A stretch of DNA of 64,000 nucleotides, from positions 62,001 through 126,000 of the forward strand of contig JAULBX010027495.1 of NCBI GenBank assembly GCA_032358255.1, in the 5' to 3' direction. Both the position numbers and the translations under genes were made by a program. This stretch comes from Heterotrichella gracilis. Its lineage: Eukaryota; Sar; Xanthophyceae; Tribonematales; Xanthonemataceae. The notes beneath the pieces were generated by a model, which was given only the letters and a program-made list of their open reading frames with translations, did no database searches and was not told the DNA's origin. Shown in pieces: positions 23,381-36,890 of this stretch; position 1 is the first letter of the stretch, and every line of letters begins with the position of its first letter.

Positions 23381-24030
23381 ACAAATGTGTCAAAAAAATT
23401 AGACTGTTGAATAGAAAGTTAAACATGCCCCATGCGCACACTATGTTCACATGATGGCAATGGGCCCATTGTCAATTACCAAAATTTGAAACTTTGGGCG
23501 ATGCTTGTTGAGGTATTAGCATTTTTTATGAGCAGATCAATGGCATTTAAAATATGGTCTATACCCGGTAGGGCTAAAGCATAATCATGCCGATTTGCTC
23601 AACAAGTTGCCTGTTACCATTGCCATATGTATGTATACAAGGCAACTGGGTGCCGTGGGTCATCATGTATTTGTAAGTTGAAGGCAATTGAGTATGTGGG
23701 GGCCCCAGGGGGTGTACGCATGCATTCAATTTGGATGTAAATTACCCGGCATGATGCGATGATTGCATTATCTAGGAGAATTGTTCAGAGCCTTCCGTGT
23801 CTAGCAACGGGCCTCATATGATGTTGCATGGAGGCTCAAAATTGGGTGCAACAACAGAGACCTCCGCATTCAAGGAAGACTGCACCAAGACCAACAACCA
23901 AAACGCATATTACACGGCCAATAGGCTCTTGTTTTCCCGCGAATTTAATGCGAGGGACCCAGCGTGCAGTACAATGCAGACCCCACGTGTGTTCAAGAAA
24001 ATTTCCACCAAACACAATGGATTGATCCCT
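23272..24030. other. Intergenic between convergent genes
   Basis: Begins with the duplicated 3' flank, then unique sequence with only short frames. The genes on either side converge, so this should hold both 3' UTRs. Confidence 0.45.
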
Positions 24031-25344
24031 TCATGATGAGCTGTCACCCAGTCGGTGGCCCTGGCCCCTTCCTCCCCACGCATCATTCTGCCGCTGCTGC
24101 GCCCCTGCGGCCCCCTGGCCACCCGCCCCACCGCTCCCACCAGGAGGATACGCCCCCCTGCCTGCTGGCGCCTGCGCCATGTAGTTCTGCAGGAAGGCAA
24201 GCGGGTTCTGCCCTGCAGCCCCGGGTCTGCAAGGGGAGCAATGGATATTTATGATGTGAGGGTACTTTGCTTTCATTGCAAGGGAGTTGAGCTACAGGGC
24301 GCATGTGGGCGACCACTGTGTCACAATTGTTACATTCCCATTTTCGGATTCAGCTTTCACCAGACAGGAATGACCTTGCAGTTGTCGTTCAAATGTTCAG
24401 CAAAACGTGGCAGACCAACAATGACACCACCAGTACACAGCATGGATCACACATCGACGATTTCTTTTGCTCACCAACAATATGCAAACACATGCTTGCT
24501 AATTGCGTGGTGGATGCATCTCATCGCGTACATGCTTGTCATCTCATGGTGTACATGCTTGTCAATTGCATTGCAGCCACTGCTTGCAGGTCTTTCTTAC
24601 CTGGCAGTCGCTTGCCCCCCACGTTCAGGAGCCGCTGGTGCATTGAGGTTCTCGTTGCTCTTCCACACAAACCAGGCAATCACACCTAGCGCCGCCCCAC
24701 GCCACCCGAAAAACACCGAGACTCCCGTCAGCAGGGCAAGGTGCAGCGCCCGTATCTGCACCCCAAACAGAGCCAGCCCTGGCAGCCCAAAGAAGGACTC
24801 GTCTGGCTGATCGTGCTCCACCCTGCATGCGACAAAGGGGAATGCGGTGATGAACACCCCATGGCAAGCAGAGAGGATAACTGGCAGTGAATTCCCCATC
24901 ATGGTTGCATGTTGTGCGACAGCAATGGAAGTGCAGGGTGCATAATTGCTGCAGTTCATGGCCATTATTGTTTGTTATGCACGTGTCGCATGGTGCCAGC
25001 AATGTGGCGATGCGGACTCCCTGCAAAGGACTCAGCGCCATGACTTACGCCACCCTGGTGGATATTTCCACCTACTCTCATTACACAAGCCACATGTTTC
25101 TCCACCGTGCGTACACGTCCTGGGGGTATGTCTCTGGCTTTGAACGTCCCCTATTTAAATATTGTTTGCGGCATGGTGCAGGTCTGCAACGCTGCGACTG
25201 TACCCACCTGAAGGGGGCGGCACTCCAGTCCCAGCCTAGTCCTGCTGCTGCCTGCTGGGGCGGCGCTGGGGGTCCTCCTTGTCTTGGACCAGCCCTGCCA
25301 GCGCACAAAGCATATTTGTTAACAAGAAGTATTGATGCCTTTGT
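24031..25344 (-). CDS. Small predicted membrane protein, family not recognised (5' end uncertain)
   Basis: Minus-strand exons 25344-25208, 24822-24601 and 24226-24031 join in phase. The middle exon encodes VEHDQPDESFFGLPGLALFG and then hydrophobic stretches (LHLALLTGVSVFFG, AALGVIAWFVW) that could be one or two membrane segments. The last exon is Gly/Gln/Ala-rich and disordered (NPLAFLQNYMAQAPAG...) ending GHRLGDSSS. The first exon encodes GLGWDWSAAPFR before the junction. No in-frame ATG lies in that exon; an acceptor-like ttccccag sits at its upper edge, so at least one upstream exon is missing from this model. I recognise no family. Confidence 0.5.
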
Positions 25345-27245
25345 CTGGGGAAGGTGAGTCACTGCGTGGGGATAGTAAGAGGCAGCAAATGCCTGGGCTT
25401 GCGCTCACGAGAGGTAAGGCAGGTGGGTTTCTGGTGGCTTTACCCTTGCTGTGCAGCGGTGGGCGGCTGAGAGGGAGTGGGACGCGGCGGTGGGGCTCTC
25501 AGCCGCGGGTCGTCATCTGCACCGCACACGCCAAGTTGGTTTCAGTGCTTGGGCCCTCATTAGTTGGTGCGCTTGACTGGCCATGGTTGCTTGGCATAAT
25601 AAAGAACCCTTTAACATCTCACATAAACGCACTGGTAAGCCGATGCCTTCCACTCAAAACACACCCTGGTGTGCAGTGAGAAGGTGAAGGGTCTACAGGG
25701 CAACCTTCCAGGTGCCTAGCTGCCAGCTTAGCAACAACATTGTGGTAGGAACAGCTGGAAACAACAGAACACTAACCAATATATATGAAACATACGTTCT
25801 AGAAGCAAGCTGACCAAGTTTAAGTACGCTAGTCGACGTGGCTGCAGTGCATGCATTGCGGGTCAAAACATGCATGCATTGTCAACATATGCATGCATTA
25901 ACAGACCTTGAACGATTTCGCCATCGATGATCCGAACCATTGCCGCTGTTTCGTCGGGTGCACTACAGAACTAAGTGGGTTCCTCAAAAACAACGTTGGC
26001 AACGTTAAACTTAAACTCTACAGTCAGCGGTGTCGGTACAGTGTGACCCTCAACCCAATATATTGCGATACGTTACGGTGAGATCGAACGTGGTAGCGTT
26101 AAGTGGCCCTGCATATAACGGTGGAAGCACCAGGTATATGAACGCATTGCATGCAAGGGGTACACCAATATCACAACACCCTTATGCTTTTCCCGCCCTT
26201 CTGGCCCTCAGAGCCTGCTAGGGACACTATAACACCGGCACTGTCAGCACCTCACTTGTAGAACCCTGTAACCCTGTAACCCACGCAGCAAGTTGTAGCG
26301 CTTCAAGGTTCTTCTTGTTTATATTCGCCGGCTTTGTTCTTTTGCATCAGCATTGCGTCCAAAATGAAGTCCAACCCTTGGCGCGACAGCATGAAGTTTG
26401 GGAGCTAGGACTGCTTCAGAAATGCCTTTGTGAAGGCATGACCGCTGCAGAACAGCAGCAACCTTTGCGCGATAGTCAAACAAACTGATTACAGGTGTGT
26501 TTTCAGCGGACCAGTGTTGTCAGCGATTGGTGCATTGCACTTCTTTCACTTCCTCACGTTTCAGACAATGCCCCCACACTGACAACTCTTCTTTGCAACC
26601 CGCAACTTTTAAAGTAAAGAGCAGAGGTTTTTGACGTGATTCCCACTTCCGGACCAACTCTAGGGTGCCTGCTGGCTATGAGGCGTTTTCTGGGTCATGC
26701 ATGCCAATAGATGCATCTCACCCGGGGTAACGCTTTGCAAACGAGTGATTGGCCGATAATAGCTCACTATCACTGCTGTAGCTTTTGCATCCGTCTGGTG
26801 TCATCGGTTCGCACTGCTGTCTCCTCTGCAAGTCACCATCATCTGCAAGTCTGTCTGATGATCGATTGCCAATCATGTCCCCAATTTGCGTGGCGTCGTA
26901 ACGTACAGGTCCGAACGGTGTATGAAAGTCGCACAGTGGTCGAAACGCCTTCACTTTTCAGTTGTGGGATCGAAACGCGTGTTGGACTTTACAGGTTTAG
27001 AACACCAACAGAAACGGTGGTGGCAATGCATTACGGTTGGACTGGGACTTTAGATAGGGCCTTGCCATAGCATGTAGGGCCGTCTAGTGCTGCTAAAAGC
27101 CTCGTCCTTAATCACAGGAAAGGTTCCCCTGCGCTCACAAAACTCACTGCACTGCATTGGGAGTGTACACTCGTTCTAGCGGTTTCAGGAGCTTTACGGG
27201 TGGTGGGTGTCTGCTGACGGTCGCAGAGTGCGTTTGTGCAGGTAC
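25345..27245. other. Intergenic, divergent promoter region
   Basis: Lies between divergent genes and likely holds the unplaced first exon of the 24031 gene. A cluster of atgcatgcat motifs occurs at 25848-25900. Several short frames exist but none has conserved content or splice logic. No RNA gene was recognised. Confidence 0.45.
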
Positions 27246-30200
27246 ATGAAGCACGAGACATTCATGACAGTGACTCCAGACATTGTTGCCCCCCTGCTGA
27301 CCAGCAACTTGCCCGTCAGAGACCCTGAGGGGGCTGCTGCTGCAGCTGGCCCGGCAGAGGCCAGCAGGGCATCAGCCAGCAGCAGCCCCGAGACAGCCTT
27401 CCAGTTCTCCTTCGCATTCCCTCCAGCAACCGACCCAAACCTGCAAGCGGAACAGCCCTCCTCGTTTCTACCGGTCGCTGCCCGGCATGGTGCTGCATCC
27501 ACTGCCAGCGCACACCCACCCACTCCTCCAGACTCCTTGGAAGCTGAGCCCTCCTTTGAAGGCCAGCTGGGGCTGGAGAGTTCTGTGAGCAGCCAGAACA
27601 AGCAGGTGCTGGTCTTCCCAGACCTGGTGCAAAGAGGCAGCGAAGATGCGGAACCAGACGCAAGCCTATTCGCCTTCTCGTTTGGCCTCGCCCCACCCCA
27701 CCCGCAACCTGGCACGCTCCCACAGCCTTCCACGTCCACGGGCACGCCACAGGGGATACCGCTGTCACCCCCACCCCCACCACCCTCTGCACCCCATCCT
27801 TCAGAGCTGCCCGCAGCCGCCCACCAGCCGCAACCACTCCCCCCCCTCTCCACCACAGCACAGCAGCCAGTCGCCCCCGGCCTCCTCCCCATCCCCGAGG
27901 TCCACAGCTTGGAGGACGTGTGGCACCGAATGGGGTCCGGGCCAGGCTATGTCCACCTCTTAGTCGACCTGTGCAGCTCCTGCATCCAGCACATCCTGGA
28001 CGGCTCAGAGCACTTCACCTACCTCTGCGACTTCAAAAAGCACCTCACCCCAGCCGAGTTCCAGTCCTACCTGCACATCACGTATGAGGGGAGGACAGTG
28101 GAGCTTGTGCTTGGCCAGATAGGGCGCGGCTACTTCTCCTCGGTGGACATCGATGACAACTACCCTGGCAAGAGCCGGGTGCTGCTGGCGGTCAAGCCTG
28201 ATGGCCAGGCGCTGTCGGTCCTGCGGGCCATGTTCCTCATCGGCATGCAGTGGTTTGACAAGATGCGGCCGGACGTGGAGGTCAAGCAGTACGTGCTGCC
28301 GTTCATCCATGCCAGGGACCAGGAGAAGAGGTGCGGGGGGCAGGGTTGGGATACAAGAATGTGGTTGCAGGTTGCCAGGCTACTGCTGGCAAAGGCAGTA
28401 GAGGGCGTCAAACATGGCATCTTGATGTGCACCTTGCTGCCTACCTTGCAATGCATATGAATCCAAATTAGCAGCACCTTCATCATCGCATGCTTTAGCT
28501 CGTGGTCCAGGAGGTGTGAATTGTACGCTGATCCACCTTTGCCTGCATGCATTGTCGTGCTGCACGCGGCTATGGCCCCCTCCTTAATCCACCACCACCA
28601 CCACTCCCCTCCCCGCAGGCAAGCCTCCTACTACGAGCCCAGCTCGCGAGAGTCGTGGCTCACCGAGCGCCTGCTGCGCCAGCTGCCCTCCGCCCTGGCT
28701 GGCTTCCCCTACCTGTACGAGAGGGAGTGGCGCTGCTCAGCGGGGCAGGGGGACCTGGTGCTCAGCAACGGGAGGGGGGTGTTTGTGGTGGTGGAGGTGA
28801 GGCGGAATACCACCCTGGAAGGACCTGCCACATCCCAAAATGCATGAGATGTCTTTGGCCAGATGGGCAGAAGACGATTTTGACATGGGGTGTTCCGTCA
28901 TCTCAGTGCTGAGAAATGCGGGGGTTTTAACACACCAAAATGCCCTTGTGCACCAGGCTGGTGATCACAACAACAACCCACATGATTCATTGTTACATGA
29001 AGAGTAAGAGTATGGTAGCCATGTTTTTCAGTTCCAATTTTATTCCCGCAGGTGAAGTGGCTGTCCTACAGCGGCAAGGCCAAGGACCGCAGCTCGCGCA
29101 AGTCTGAGGCTGTGCGCCAGGCCGACAAGTATGCCATGGCCTTCCGCAAGCTGCACCCGCAGGCGCTGGCGGTGTTTGGAGCCATCTGCTGCAACAACAG
29201 CTCCAACGAGTGCTGCATACACTGGGTGCACAAGCAGAAGAAGCAGGTGAGGGAACTCTCTTCATGTGGTCAGTGGAATTAAAAGAGTGACATGACCGTC
29301 AGTTGCAGGGAGGGTGGAGTGGTGATGGTGGTGGTGGGTAAATATCAAACCAAAGTATGTGGGCTGCGATCAATAGTGAACGTGGGGCACACCTCCGAAG
29401 CACATTGGCAGCAAGCGAGCTAACTCTGGCGCCATTCACGAAAGTTGTACCCTTTTTCGTAATTATTTTTTTCTCTTGTAAAATGCAAATATTTATAATA
29501 TAAACAGCATTTTCTTTAGTATAGGTTTGAGAGGTGGTGTGGTGAGGCAAGAAAAAGCGTTTCAATTCCCCCCTTGATCTCATCCCTTATTTGCCCCTTG
29601 TGTAGGCCAAGCTGACCTCCCGCCTGGCCAAAGCCCTGCTTCCCTGTGCGGGCGGTGCCTACCTGCTGCCCCTGCACTCGCCTGGGCTGGGCAGGCTGGA
29701 GGTGATGCCCGGGGGGCAGGCGCTGCCGTCACTGCCAGATGACTCAGACTCCTCCAGCGATGATGAGGTGGGAAAGTTCTATCAGTCTGGGTTCCGTGCT
29801 GCATGTGGCGTGGACGCATATGTCAGTGACTCAACAAGGGACCCAATAGTGGAGACAGAGTAGGGATGTGGGATGTATGCCGCATGCTACCCAGCAGCAC
29901 CCAATCTGCAGTGTATTATGTCAGCAAAGTCAATAAAAAATAAAACTGAAATTTGTAAGCTGAAATTGGAGTTTTCACATCTTGTGTTGCAGGACGGCAT
30001 CACGCCTGGCACCTCCCCCGCACTGGATGCCCCAATGGACTTGGCGGATGATGTCCAGGCCAATAGGGGCTGGGGCGCACAAGGTGCGGGCAGGGCGGTA
30101 CATGGGCTAGCTGGGGCCAGGGCATAGCCCAGGGCTGGTGCCAACGCGCATCACCGGACAACGCGCAGCGCCTTGTCTCATTCACCTTATCATGTGTGGC

Positions 30201-33200
30201 AGAATGTGATAGTACCAATGCAAAGGCTGCTGTTTCATGTCTTGCCAAAACCTTGCATGTGGTGCTTTTGTTACAAAAAACAGTAGAAATGAGGGGGAAA
30301 TATGATGGTCGCAGGTATCCCCTTCCAGGCGCAGCAATGGGCAGCGGCCAATAACTGGCCGCACCACCCCCTGGCCGCACCATTTGGCTTCTCACCCGTG
30401 GTGCCAAACAGCGCAGCACTGGCGTACCCCAGCTCGCCAGCCTTTGCCCCCACGCCCCCCACCTACAACCCCCGCCCAGGCATGAACATGTCCTTTGCAG
30501 TGGGGGGCCTAACGGCAGGGGGTCAAGGGGGAAACCCGGGCGCGTTTGGGTTCTCCCCCGCTGTTGGGGCACAGGGCCCGCCCCCCTGGTCTCAGCTGAT
30601 ACAGCACTTTACCGCTCCTGGGGGGGGTCCAACCTTCTCGCCACAGGTCAACGGCATGCTGCTCCCTGCTCTGTGGTGCGTCAGGGAACCACCCCTGCGT
30701 TGCGCCTGTAATCGAACTTACCTCTGTGAATGTATCTGTCATCATCATGTTTGAGGTTAAGGTTTACTGTGTCTGCTGCCGAGGACAAAGTAATCATTGC
30801 AAATTTTGACACTTGATTTTCGACCCCAATGACATTGCGCAAGCCTGTGCTTGTCTGGACACATTTTGTTGCAAAGTGCTGCTGTGTGTCCACAACCAAT
30901 GCATGCATGTGACATCTGCTCCCTGCAATGGCCGACAAGGCCATCCACATCCAACATTTCTCGTCAAGGCTCCAGGCCCACGCCGTCCTTGTTCCCGCAG
31001 GCAAAGCCCAGGCCTCAACCAGGGCCCCGTGATGCCGGCAGCAGCGCACCAGCAGCTGCCACCACACATGCAGCAGCAGCAGCAGCAGCACCTGCCACCA
31101 CACATGCGCCACGGTGCCCAAATCCCCCCACCACGGCCACCTCCCCTCCCATCCCCCTTCCCAGCCTCGCCTCCCCCTCCCCCACCCGTGGGGTCACCGC
31201 CACCCAGTCACTCCCCCTCCGCTGGCGCATCCAGACCGCAGGGGAGCCTCACCATGCAGCGAGGAGGGTGGGAGGACATGCAACGGAAGTCTGTGTCTCC
31301 CTTCGTTGCAGCAGCGCAGAAGGTGGGTGCATGGCGGCATGGCCTGTGGAACATGTCTGCTTTGTAGGCACATAGAAAAAGCACTTCAGCGTACCTTTGT
31401 GCGCATTTGCACCGTAGCGTCCTACTCATTTTAGAACTGACAATGGGTTGATGCATTTCTGTTGGCATCTGGGATGCGGGTCGTGCTGAGACAGTGTGTT
31501 CATGGTTTTCATGCTGACTTTACCATTCCCACCCTCCCGTGCAGGTGTCAAGCCCAGGGGGCCATCCAGCGCAGCCAGGGCCCCTACCCCCAGGAGTGGA
31601 GGCACCCAGCAAGGCGGTGGTGGGCAAGCCACCGCGGCCGCCACAGGCCCCACCAAAGCTGGAATCGGGACAACTGGAGGCACTGTCTGGTGGGTGGTGC
31701 AGGGAGTGCATGGGTGGGGTAGGCGGTGTACCAACTGCCTTGAATTTTGAATCGCATCCATGCGGCTGTGTATTGTTTAGTCACATTCGTAATGTCACCA
31801 ATCCTGCTGCAAGGCATATCACATCTACATCAGCTTTGTCGAAGTGTTAAGAATTACTAATGTGCCTTGTCTGAAATGCGTGGGCATATGAAGAGGTAGA
31901 GATAAGTTCAAGATTTTAACGCCATGCATATACCCCTAACATCCTTCCTGAATGGTATGACACTGCAAGTGGCCAGTAAATGCCTTCCTGAATTACATAA
32001 GCCATTCGTTCCTGAACTTTAGTCCCTTGCGACATTACCTGCTCTTCCCTTGCCCCCTCGCAGACCTTGTCTACCGCCGCGCCGCATTTGAGCAGCTCTT
32101 GAAAACCCGCCAGGCCAACGGCCCCGCCGCGGCCATCACCACCAGCCGCTCCCTGCCCCTACCGGAGCCCACCACCTACACCGCGGGTGTGAGCGAGTCC
32201 TTCCAGCTGGACCAGACCTCGGCGCACATGTGGCGCAGGCACTCAAACGAGATGCTGGCGCAGGTGCGATCCCGTTCTGGCATGAATTACTTAGGCCATT
32301 GTTTGCTTCAAAATCGCACTGCAGTAACATACAAAAAAAAAGTGATAAAAATTACTTCATTATGAAGTAGAAACGACATAGTAAAATATGCATCCTGTCC
32401 TTGAACAGGCGCTTTGTGTAAGGAAAAGGGGATTGCAAGGGTTTACCCTCCTTTTCACCATTTCCCCTACCATTTTCCTGCCTACCCCCACAATTAGTGC
32501 CCTCTTGACCATTTCCTGCTTACCCCCACCATTACTCAGTCACTGGCGAGTAATTTGTTTGTTGATGCCCTTGCAGGATGGCGACCCATCACAGCTAAGC
32601 CAGGCCCCTCCTCTACCCCCGCCTACAGCGGTGCCCGCACCTCCACCCCCACCTGTCGTGGCACCCCCACCCATAGCAGCGCCCGCACCGCCCCCACCTC
32701 CAGTCGTGCCACCCCCATCCTCCGGGCCTGTGGTGCAACGCCCCGCCCCCCTCCCGGCCAGCGGCACTTCCACCACCGCCACCACCACCGACCTGCACCT
32801 GTCCACCATCGGCGCCTACCTGCGCTCCCTGCAGAGCAGCCTGGCGCTGCAGGCCTCATCAGTGGAGGGGCTGGCAGGTGGGTGTGTGCGGAGATGGTTG
32901 ATAATAAGTATAAAATATCACGCTGCCTGTCTTTGAAGGCACATGCTGGTCAGGGGAAAATAATGCGTCATGTAGATTTAAAGCCTATGCATAGCCCTCG
33001 CTGACCAATTTCTGATATAATTAGAAAAGCAGACATGTGGCCCATATAGCGGTGCACAACCAACCTGGCCAACCGCACATGTGTCCCACTTGCTGACCCT
33101 CACCCCCCCCTTCCTCCCAGGCGTACGCCGCAAGCTGGCTTCCACCCTATCCACCCCCCTGCCCCCTGGCTCTGCCTGCGCCGACATCCGCGGCCTGCCC

Positions 33201-33840
33201 AACCGCCTGCACGCCCTGGAGCAGCAGCTGGCATACAGCGGGGCGGCGGCACAGGATGAGCTGCAGGCTCTGGGGGAGGTGCTGGAGGGGGTGCAGGCGC
33301 GGGAGGTGGAGGCAAAGGTGGGGGCAGGGGGGGGCTGAGGGTGGGGGCATGGTGTATAGTGGGGTGTCATAGTTCCAGCACAAGCGCCACCGCCGGCGTG
33401 GGGTCGACTCATGGATTCGCCCCCTTGCGCCAGCAGTGGTGCTTGTGTTGTAAATATGACAGCGGCATGGCATGGCATGCGATTGCCCTGATTGCAATTT
33501 CTCCCATTTGTTAAGCCATGGCTACCAGTTGCCTCCCTCGTCCCATGTGCACTCCGTTGCCTGACAGCACCCCATTTGCACCCCCTTGCCGCAGTCCCCC
33601 TCCCCCACCATCAAGCGCAAGGCCGAGGAGCAGCTGACGCCCATGTACACCCCAACTCCCACCCGCACCCCCCGCGCCCACCCGCACCGCGCCAGCCCAG
33701 CAGCCAGGACCCCGGTCCCCGCTGCGTCACCCGGCGACGCACACCAGGGCAACGAGGAGCCGCCAGGTGGCATCCTGGCGTGGTTCTCGGGCCTGTTCAC
33801 ACCCAATAAGAAGGCACGGGTTGGCCCGGGGCCCTTGTGA
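27246..33840 (+). CDS. Large multi-domain protein: PD-(D/E)XK-like domain, Pro/FG-rich linker, C-terminal helices
   Basis: Twelve exons: 27246-28330, 28619-28796, 29052-29246, 29606-29767, 29993-30083, 30315-30675, 31001-31322, 31545-31689, 32064-32263, 32577-32877, 33121-33317, 33595-33840. All eleven junctions are GT-AG and agree in phase, giving 1160 residues. Residues 1-215 are disordered with FSF/FGL patches. A folded region follows (about 220-490) with GDLV...VVVEVKW, where D407, E421 and K423 fit a restriction-endonuclease-like D...ExK core and a helix with QADKYAMAF follows. Residues 540-850 are Gly/Pro/Gln-rich with FGFSP repeats. Residues 850-1080 hold helical, coiled-coil-like segments (LVYRRAAFEQLLKTR, LSTIGAYLRSLQSSLAL, LHALEQQLAYSG). 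The tail is basic (TIKRKAEE, PNKKAR). FG patches plus helices recall Nup58-type nucleoporins, but I am not sure. Two fused gene predictions are possible: reading on past exon 4 meets a stop near 29863. Confidence 0.65.
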
Positions 33841-35240
33841 GGTTCATATCGACCTTCGCGTGCAACTAAAGATATATAATCAATTATCAATAAACTCCTA
33901 GTATATTGCGACTGGAGTATACGCAGCATTCAGCCCGCGACGTTGCCGGGCAGTGTTTTGTGCGCTGGTTAACAAGCTATTGGGCGAGACATGGCAAGGC
34001 GTGACCCTTCTTCTACATCAGGTTGTTGGCAGGAGCTGAGTGATAGTGACAGCAGGTGTTCAAGGGAAAGGGAGGGACAGTGGTGTTGGACGTCCCAGCC
34101 AGGAAACCGTCCTATGTGCGGTGTCCCTCAAGGCAGGCCGGGGTGGTTTGCAGGTTCACATTTTACATATAGTAGGAGCTCGAAGTATGCATAGGTTTTA
34201 ACAGGCGCCTGACGTCCTGTTTGCACAGCTGGACCAATAGGGTAGCGCTGACATGGCAATTCCCCGCTTCAAAGTCATGATATGTGCCGGCGCTTGTGCT
34301 GTTGCCCTCTGTCATAAAAATCTTCAGACTGGATGCCGAGTGTGAGGGAGGCAGTTGCTGTGTGCTTTGACTACTGCTCATGTCAACACCGGCATGTGTT
34401 CCTTATGCACCCCCAAACCCTGCCAAACCCCATGCAACACGTTTTGGGCACAGTTTGCGGTGTCCTGCTAACTGAATGGGTGTAATGAATACCCATGAAA
34501 TTTTACAAAACCTCTTGTGGACCCGGGTGGTGCCCAGCAATGGGCATCAAGGACATGACCGGTCATGCATGCCATACGAATGCCAAGACGAAGTCACTTT
34601 TTAGAAGTGTGCACAGCTAATTGGCGATACCCCCAGCATACACAGTTGGGTTTCGGTTGTTTCTTGAGGTGCGAGTGCACTTGGTGGAACACGCTTTCCT
34701 TGGCCATCGATTGTTCTCGTTACGCTAGTCACCGCTTGGCCATTCCCCCTGCCTGCTGTTTGGAGATGGGTTACCTCACCCTCTCGCCAACCGTTGGGCC
34801 CTACCAGAAAGTCGTACCGGAGGCCATAAAAGCAGAGGAACCCTCCCTAGTCGTTCAGTGGTGTAACTTCGTTTACTGCCAGCCTATCGCCGCGCATATA
34901 TAACGGCAGAGTACGTTGCTGAGTTGAGCAGGTGAGTGGGACCGATTCGCCTCTGTCCAGGAACGTCTGTTAGGGATCACCCATCCTACTTGTCCAGCTC
35001 GCCAAATACTGTGATCCTTTTTAAATTTTGACTGCTTGCCTACTTTGAAAGGGCTGTATTTGTTGCACGCTGGTACCAGTGCTGTTGATACCGGCATTAC
35101 TCGGCATCACTCATCGTCGCACGCACAGCATGCAAACCTTGCGCGCTCCAGTTGGGCGCCTCGTGGCTTTCCCTGGCAGTAAACGGAACGTGGGTTTGGT
35201 TTGCCAGGCTTCTGTGACACAGGTCAACCAACTTCACACG
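33841..35240. other. Intergenic and GST-A promoter/5' UTR
   Basis: No conserved frame. Contains the TATA box at 34897-34903, a GAGCAG|gtgagt donor near 34930 and an acceptor-like gtttgccag just before the GST-A start, suggesting a 5' UTR intron. The sequence cgtgggtttggtttgccag also precedes the GST-B start, so the promoter-proximal part was duplicated with the gene. Confidence 0.5.
34897..34903 (+). promoter_or_regulatory. TATA box candidate of GST-A
   Basis: TATATAA in the context cgcatatataacgg lies about 340 nt before the GST-A ATG and about 30 nt before a plausible first exon ending at the gtgagt donor near 34930. Confidence 0.45.
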
Positions 35241-36890
35241 ATGGCCTCTCGCAAGCTCTACTGGGGGTCTGGTTCAGGCCCAGCTTGGAGAGTCCTTGTG
35301 GCCCTGGAGGAGAAGGGCCTGGAGTTCGAGTCCAAGCTGATCGAGTTCTCAAAGGGTGAGTACAAGGTGTGAAGTTCGTCGTTGAACGTTTTGGTCGTCA
35401 TGTTGCCCATTCCCTTGCGACACCACGATGGGGATGACATGGTGCCAGCAGCACCTTGAAGTCATGGCCGTGCAGTCGCAACTGTTTGCAATACTGTTAT
35501 GTTGCCATACGGTTTTTCATTCATGCCACAGAGGAGCCCAAAACTCCTGAGATACCAGGATGGGGATGCCATGGCACACCACCAACCCTTGATCATGGCT
35601 GTGGTACTGCAATGTGGTCTTTCCATCACGTGCCACCCAGCAAGGACCCTTGACCCACGTTTCTTTTCATGCAGGGGAGCACAAGAGCCCTGAGATCCTG
35701 GCATACAACCCACGTGGCCAGGTGCCCACCTTTGTTGACGGTGATGCGGTAATATGCGAATCACTGGCCGCACTGCTGTATCTGGAGGACACTTACCCAG
35801 AGCCAGCACTGATGCCCAAGGGTGCAGCTGCACGCGCCAAGGTACATAGCAGTTGCTGTAGGTTTGCCCGTTGTCTTTGCCTCACGTTGTGGACAGCGAT
35901 GAAGCAACCCCCACCTCTCTGTGTGTACAGGTGCTTCAGAAATTCCAGGAAGCCAGCAACTACGTTGAGAAGGCATCAACAGTCGTCCGATTGGTGGTAC
36001 GCACCTGTTGCAAATTGCACTTGTATGAGGTGTCTGCTCAGGGTTGATAGCGAGTTCTGACAGACGCTGTTGGTGCTGTTCAGATGCGCAAGCAGGTCAA
36101 CACAGACGAGGAGAAGGCGGCCTTTGAGGTCAAGATAGAGGAGCTCAAGGTGGCTACCTCAACCAGCTTTGGACACACCTAGCACACCCGTCATTGGCTG
36201 ATATCATGCGAGTGTTTCGACATGCCTCCCTTTTGACTGAAGCGATGGTGATGCCATGCGCAGGCAGAGTTGGCCTATTGGGAGGGGTATGTGAAGGACG
36301 GCTATGTGGCTGGCAGTGAGTTCTCCTTGGCAGGTGAGCGGTACTCACAGACCTAAAGCTGATTGCCCGCTCTTCGATAATTTCAGTAAATGGTGGTGTT
36401 TCGAGTTGCAACTTTCAAAAACCCTATACCCTAAACAGTTCTGACTCCCTGTGGGTGTGGTGCAGATGTGGCTGTCGGGCCATTCTTCCTCACTGCGCTG
36501 AGATTTGGGGCTACCTTTGACGCATACCCAAACCTCAAGGCATATGTGGAGAGGCTCAAGGTGGGTGGGTGGGCTGAGTGAGGGTTCTGCTTGCTTAGGC
36601 AAAAGACACACGTAGGAAAGCGCATGGAAGGAGGTCCACTCTGGTGTAGCAAACGTGTTGATTCTATGTAACTGTACAGCAAGACCTTCTTCTTTGCTCT
36701 GCCCTTTGCCACTGCTGCTGCTTATGATTAGTGCTTGGCTGGATTTTCACTTCAATTTAGGGTGAAGTCAGAAACCCTACATTGCTCACTTGCTTTTCGT
36801 CCACTACAGGCCCGGCCTTCCTTTGAGAAGACGACTCCCCCACACTGGAAGACAACCGACGGCAACCCAGCCCTTGCTGGAAAAATCTGA
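35241..36890 (+). CDS. Rho-type glutathione S-transferase, tandem copy A
   Basis: Seven exons (35241-35355, 35675-35841, 35931-35996, 36084-36149, 36264-36333, 36466-36560, 36810-36890) join in phase to 219 residues. The thioredoxin-like N-domain has LYWGSGSGPAWRVLVALEEK and the GSH-site ICES after NPRGQVPTFVDGDA; the helical C-domain has AELAYWEGYV, FSLADVAVGPFF and a final RPSFEKTTPPHW. This wording matches rho-class enzymes (fish GST-A type), which conjugate glutathione to electrophiles in the cytosol. The cysteine seen in copy B at PCWRV is Ala here. An in-frame ATG at 35130 would add 37 residues resembling a transit peptide; I prefer 35241 because only that start aligns with copy B. Confidence 0.88.

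Noticed and set aside
24055-24810. 251-codon plus-strand frame
   Set aside because: Runs across introns and exons of the minus-strand membrane-protein gene, whose exons splice in phase; no motif in this frame.
25848-25900. atgcatgcat cluster as a specific regulatory site
   Set aside because: The same motif occurs throughout the window in introns and intergenic DNA, so no site-specific role can be claimed.
27194-27892. 232-codon minus-strand frame
   Set aside because: Antisense of the first exon of the 12-exon gene; Gly/Ser/Ala-rich with no motif.
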